From the NCBI GenBank assembly GCA_002803225.1, contig NXFV01000716.1, positions 1 through 45,830 of the forward strand: a stretch of 45,830 nucleotides of DNA, read 5' to 3'. Within the stretch, counting starts at the first letter, position 1, and each line of letters begins with the position of its first letter. The translations under genes and the position numbers were made by a program. This stretch comes from Gamarada debralockiae. Its lineage: Eukaryota; Ascomycota; Leotiomycetes; Helotiales; Hyphodiscaceae. The notes beneath the pieces were generated by a model. It searched no databases. It was not told the DNA's origin and was given only the letters and a program-made list of their open reading frames with translations. Below are positions 42,261-45,830 of the stretch, in pieces.

Positions 42261-45200
42261 ATGGCTGGAAAGAGAAAAAGAACCAGACATGGGATTGAAG
42301 GCGATCAAGAGCGACAAAGAATAACCGGCAATCCCAATGGCAAAGGACCTGTGGTGAAACAAGCTGTGCTCGCTCAATACTATCCCCACGTCTTCACCTT
42401 GCGTGAATATCTCCTCTCAAAATTACCAACGACCTCAAAGATACGACGAAAGAAAATTGTCAATCTTGGACGAAAAGGAAACATGGACAATGGAAAGAAC
42501 GACAGCGAATTGTCTAATTTCTTGGACCACACGCTCATTGGAGTTCTGAAATGCCATAAAGTATCACCGCAGGAAAGAGTACAGCGATGGACCTCGTTCT
42601 CCCAAAGGGTAGACACATCGGATACAACGTTTGCCAACTTGAGTGGAACAGGGAACTTTTCACTGTCGGAGGTAAGTGTTTATTCTAGTCACTCCACCGG
42701 CTTCACGGGGTGGAATGCTATCGCTACTGCACTGAAACATCCGTTGACTGTACCTCAGATCATTGATTTTACCATATGGATAATATTCTCCAAGTCCAGC
42801 GCAGCAAATGGCAGAGTCCAACATCTCTTGTGTCAAGGATTCCGCAAAGATGTCAGTTTCCGATCTGTACATCGGGATGAAAATGTCACATCCGCCATTC
42901 CAGGAGTCATCTCAACATACCCAAACGATCACGTGACTACACTGAAAGCATCGCCATGGTCAGAGATCCTCGCTCTTATGGGAAAGGAAGGGGAGATGTT
43001 GATGATTGATTTGATTCTTGATTGTGGAATCTTTGTGCCTATCGAAAGTGGCCGTGGCAGCTACTATCAGTTGAGTGGTCAGTCAACCAAACTAAAATTT
43101 GAAGTAATGCTGATGAATGATCACAGGAGAGCCTCTTGGCGATCTTCCAAATTTGGTTGGAAAAGTTCAGGCTCCTTCAGACGAAAAAAGTAAAAAGGGG
43201 GCCAAGTTTCCTATGACTAGGTCAAGTGTCATCCACTCTCCTGCTAGCATAACATTTGTACGGAATCGAATACTTTATGCCAGGGCAGCTCTCAATGCTC
43301 AAGGCAAATTTCGATTTGGCCTGCGGCACATTCGTATGTTCCTAGATCCTGAATTGTTTTCGCTGCTTACTTTTCAGACGTGCTCAATCGATTTCCATAC
43401 TGCAGTCCCAGTTCGGGGAGTCAAACACCTCAGCCAAGTACCATCCATGTGATGATGTATATATTCCCTCGACAATTTGGTCTTCATAACGTGTTTACTG
43501 CTGAAGTGGACTTGAAGGAGACTGTGCAGCCTTTTAAAGATTACACATTGCGAGAAAACGAAATTCATGCAAAGTTCTCCTCGGAGGACACTGTCAAGGT
43601 CCCCAAAAGACTGCGTGGCAAGGTTTTACAATTGGTCCAGAAGTTGCAGGTCCAGCACAGCCGATGCCCATACAAGACACTCCTTGAGCATTACTGTCCT
43701 GTAAGTCAAACGCTCTCAATCATGTTGACAATTCTAACCCGTCAGACGACTCGTGAGAACCCTTCGAGACTTGTGGCCAATTCCCAACTTCAGCAATCGT
43801 TATCGACGACGTTTGAAACCCAAAAGTCGATTTCCACAATTTCCGATACTTCATTCGTGTTAGTCTCTACTAAGGCTGAGCCCCGAAAGCTATCCATGAT
43901 GGACCATGCAATCTCCACTGCTATGGTATCAGCATTCTGTCGAGCCGTTCTCTGCAGACTAATTCCTCATGAATTCTGGGGCGTGGGCGAAGTTCAACTT
44001 CATAATGAGGCTGTATTTCATCGCAATGTTAATCGATTCATCGAGCTCCGGCGATTTGAGACTTTATCACTCCATGAAGTCTCCCAGGGCATAAAGGTAC
44101 GTCTAATGGAAACGTGTTTGGTAAACCTATGGCAATTAACAGTCGTTCCAGATCACAAATATAGATTGGCTCGGCCCTTCCACCACTCCTCAACGGAAAC
44201 TTTCACAATCTGACCTCAAAAAACGCATTGAGATCTTCCACGAGTTTCTTTACTATGTGTTCGACTCGCTCCTCATCCCCCTCATTCGGGCGAACTTTCA
44301 TGTCACAGAATCAAACGTCCACAGATATCGCCTGTTTTTCTTTAGACATGATGTGTGGCGCTCATTAGCTGAACCAGCAGTTACATCTCTTAAGCTCACC
44401 ATGTTCGAGGAGATCAAACTTGACCGGGCCCAGAAGATATTGGATTCTAGGACTCTGGGGTTTAGCCACGTACGGTTACTACCGAAGCAAACTGGTGTCA
44501 GGCCGATCATGAATTTACGGCGAAGGACGATGAAGAAGGGTTCCAATGTCCTCGGAAGCAGCATTAATTCTGTTCTGGCCCCGGTCTATAATGCTCTTAC
44601 GTTTGAGAAAGTAATAGTATCATTCTAACAACTTTAATCCGGACTAACAAGTTTAGACATCAAACCCAGATCGGCTGGGGTCGACTCTCTTCTCGGTAGG
44701 AGACTTGTATACAAGATTAAAATCGTTCAAGTCGGCTCTTCGAAACCCCTCCAAACCACTCTATTTCGCTAAGATAGACGTTCAATCAGCATTCGATACC
44801 ATCCCTCAGAAAGCGGTAGTTCAATTGATGGCCTCAGTTCCCTCCGAATCCGAATATTGCATATCGAAGCACGTGGAAATCAAGCCAGGGGATGGATGGC
44901 GGGAAGGAAATGGCAACGCCAAACCCACGCGAAAATGGGTAGCCCTTGCCAAAGATTCCGGCGATTTTCAGAAATTCAACGAGAACTTGGAGTCGGAACT
45001 TGCGGTGGGAAGGAAGAATACTGTCTTTGTGGAGAACGTCGTCAATCAATTTCGCGACAAGGACGAATTGCTAGGCCTCCTAGCTGAGCACGTCGAGCAC
45101 AACATAGTCAAGATTGAGAAGAAGTTTTATCGACAGAAAGAAGGAATTCCACAAGGATCAGTCCTTTCGTCTTTACTGTGCAACTACTTCTACTCGGATT

Positions 45201-45629
45201 TGGAGGCTCACCACCTTCAATTCCTGCAGTCGAGAAACAGTCTTCTCCTGCGATTGATTGACGATTTTCTTCTGATCACTACGGATCGTTCGCATGCAAA
45301 GAAATTCCTACAGGTCATGCATGACGGAGTTCCAGCTTATGGCGTTCGTGTCAATCCTGATAAAACACTCGTCAATTTCGAGGCTGTCGTCAATGGCAAG
45401 AAGGTGGAGAGACTTGTTGGCAACCGTAATTTTCCCTATTGTGGAAGCTTCATCGATACAAAGACTTTGGACATCACGAAAGATCGAGAGAGAAGAAAGG
45501 GTATGGGTGAGTTCTCCACTACTTTCTGTTATACAAGCACCCAGCTAACGAATACGAAAGCGATCGAAGATTCCCTTACCGTCGAATTCTCGAGGGTGCC
45601 AGGGCAGACATTCCACAGGAAGATCTTGA
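42261..45629 (+). CDS. TERT: Telomerase reverse transcriptase, at least 8 exons, C-terminal end not resolved
   Basis: Catalytic subunit of telomerase, which copies the RNA template onto chromosome ends in the nucleus. Exons: 42261-42671, 42759-43077, 43127-43333, 43378-43700, 43746-44096, 44152-44610, 44657-45506, 45561-45629 (about 996 residues), introns 44-87 nt. Evidence in order: the N-terminal segment YYPHVFTLREYLLSKLP; the RNA-binding part (IIDFTIWIIFSKSS with QHLLCQGFRKD, RILYARAALNAQGKFRFGLR); the T motif NFHVTESNVHRYRLFFFRHD; motifs 1/2 (VRLLPKQTGVRPIMNL); motif A FAKIDVQSAFDTI with catalytic Asp; a fingers insertion; motif B GIPQGSVLSSLL; motif C LLRLIDDFLLITTD with the Asp pair; motif D YGVRVNPDKT; and motif E NFPYCGSF. 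Intron 1 length is a multiple of three and stop-free, so retention would stay in frame. After TFHRKIL (45629) a GTAAGT donor starts and I cannot recognise the rest of the thumb domain. Confidence 0.95.
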
Positions 45630-45830
45630 GTAAGTGCACATCGTTCCACAAGTCATCCCAATTCCCAAGCCTTTGCTCGTCGTACGCAAGAACCACGTGA
45701 CACGCATATTTCCGAAGTCGCACGCGAAATTCAAGCATTTCATGGTATATGAGATTAAATTGTACAATCACTAGTACATACGACCACAGACTGAGGAGAA
45801 CTGGGCATCCCGTCCGCTCTGCCATACATA
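45630..45830. other. TERT intron or unrecognised C-terminal region at the window edge
   Basis: Starts with a good donor GTAAGT. The nearest acceptor (before 45692) would continue as NHVTRIFPKSHAKFKHF, which does not look like the expected TERT thumb segment and meets a stop near 45770. The real next exon may lie outside the window, or the gene may be disrupted here. Confidence 0.4.

Noticed and set aside
45529..45825. 98-codon minus-strand frame at the window end
   Set aside because: Partly antisense to TERT exon 8, with no motif; considered a shadow.
1..45830. tRNA, rRNA, CRISPR or secondary-metabolite core genes (PKS/NRPS/terpene synthase)
   Set aside because: None seen; no cloverleaf with a T-arm consensus, no regularly spaced repeats, and no long synthase frames.

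Overview
This is a nuclear chromosome segment from a filamentous ascomycete (Pezizomycotina). The evidence is many genes with short GT-AG introns (about 44-180 nt) carrying CTRAY-like branch points, Zn2Cys6 regulators, Dal5-type and DHA1-type MFS permeases, fungal TERT, ATP11, and a very large RhoGEF-BAR-SH3 protein. The protein style resembles Leotiomycetes/Helotiales, but that is only an impression. All exon structures here were built by hand from splice signals, reading phase and family motifs.

Layout. 0-1 kb: a 311-bp hAT-like MITE with an exact 8-bp target duplication. 1.3-3.5 kb: an intact 11-exon Dal5-like permease (+). 3.8-4.9 kb: an unidentified gene (-). 5.7-6.7 kb: ATP11 (-). 7.2-7.8 kb: a damaged regulator-like gene (-) hidden under spurious plus-strand frames. 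9.1-9.7 kb: a small bZIP factor (+). 10.8-11.6 kb: an aldo-keto reductase pseudogene (-). 12.0-12.5 kb: a small unknown gene (+). 12.9-14.1 kb: an NAD(P)-dependent reductase of the extended SDR/DFR type (+). 14.15-15.3 kb: a GMC flavin oxidoreductase pseudogene lacking its C-terminus (-). 16.3-17.4 kb: an alpha/beta-hydrolase esterase with a one-base frameshift (-). 17.8-22.7 kb: a six-exon Zn2Cys6 regulator with a DHA1/Hol1-like MFS transporter directly upstream (both -).

24.3-33.3 kb looks like a decayed catabolic neighbourhood: a single-exon Zn2Cys6 regulator (+), an 8-exon FAD aromatic monooxygenase (-) divergent from a dienelactone hydrolase (+), then an amidohydrolase pseudogene (-) divergent from a Dal5-like permease pseudogene (+). 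The last two lost their facing 5' ends. A hydroxylase, a dienelactone hydrolase, an amidohydrolase and an organic-anion permease would together make sense for uptake and breakdown of an aromatic or N-containing ring compound; the substrate cannot be read from sequence.

33.8-39.8 kb: a 1951-aa RhoGEF/BAR/SH3 protein (-). 40.75-42.04 kb: a broken Tc1/mariner transposase made of two overlapping halves (-). 42.26 kb to the window end: telomerase reverse transcriptase (+), readable through motif E, after which its C-terminus cannot be followed.

The general theme is a conserved housekeeping backbone (ATP11, RhoGEF, TERT) interspersed with accessory metabolic genes, at least five of which are pseudogenes or damaged, and with small transposon relics. 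No CRISPR, rRNA or convincing tRNA gene was seen.
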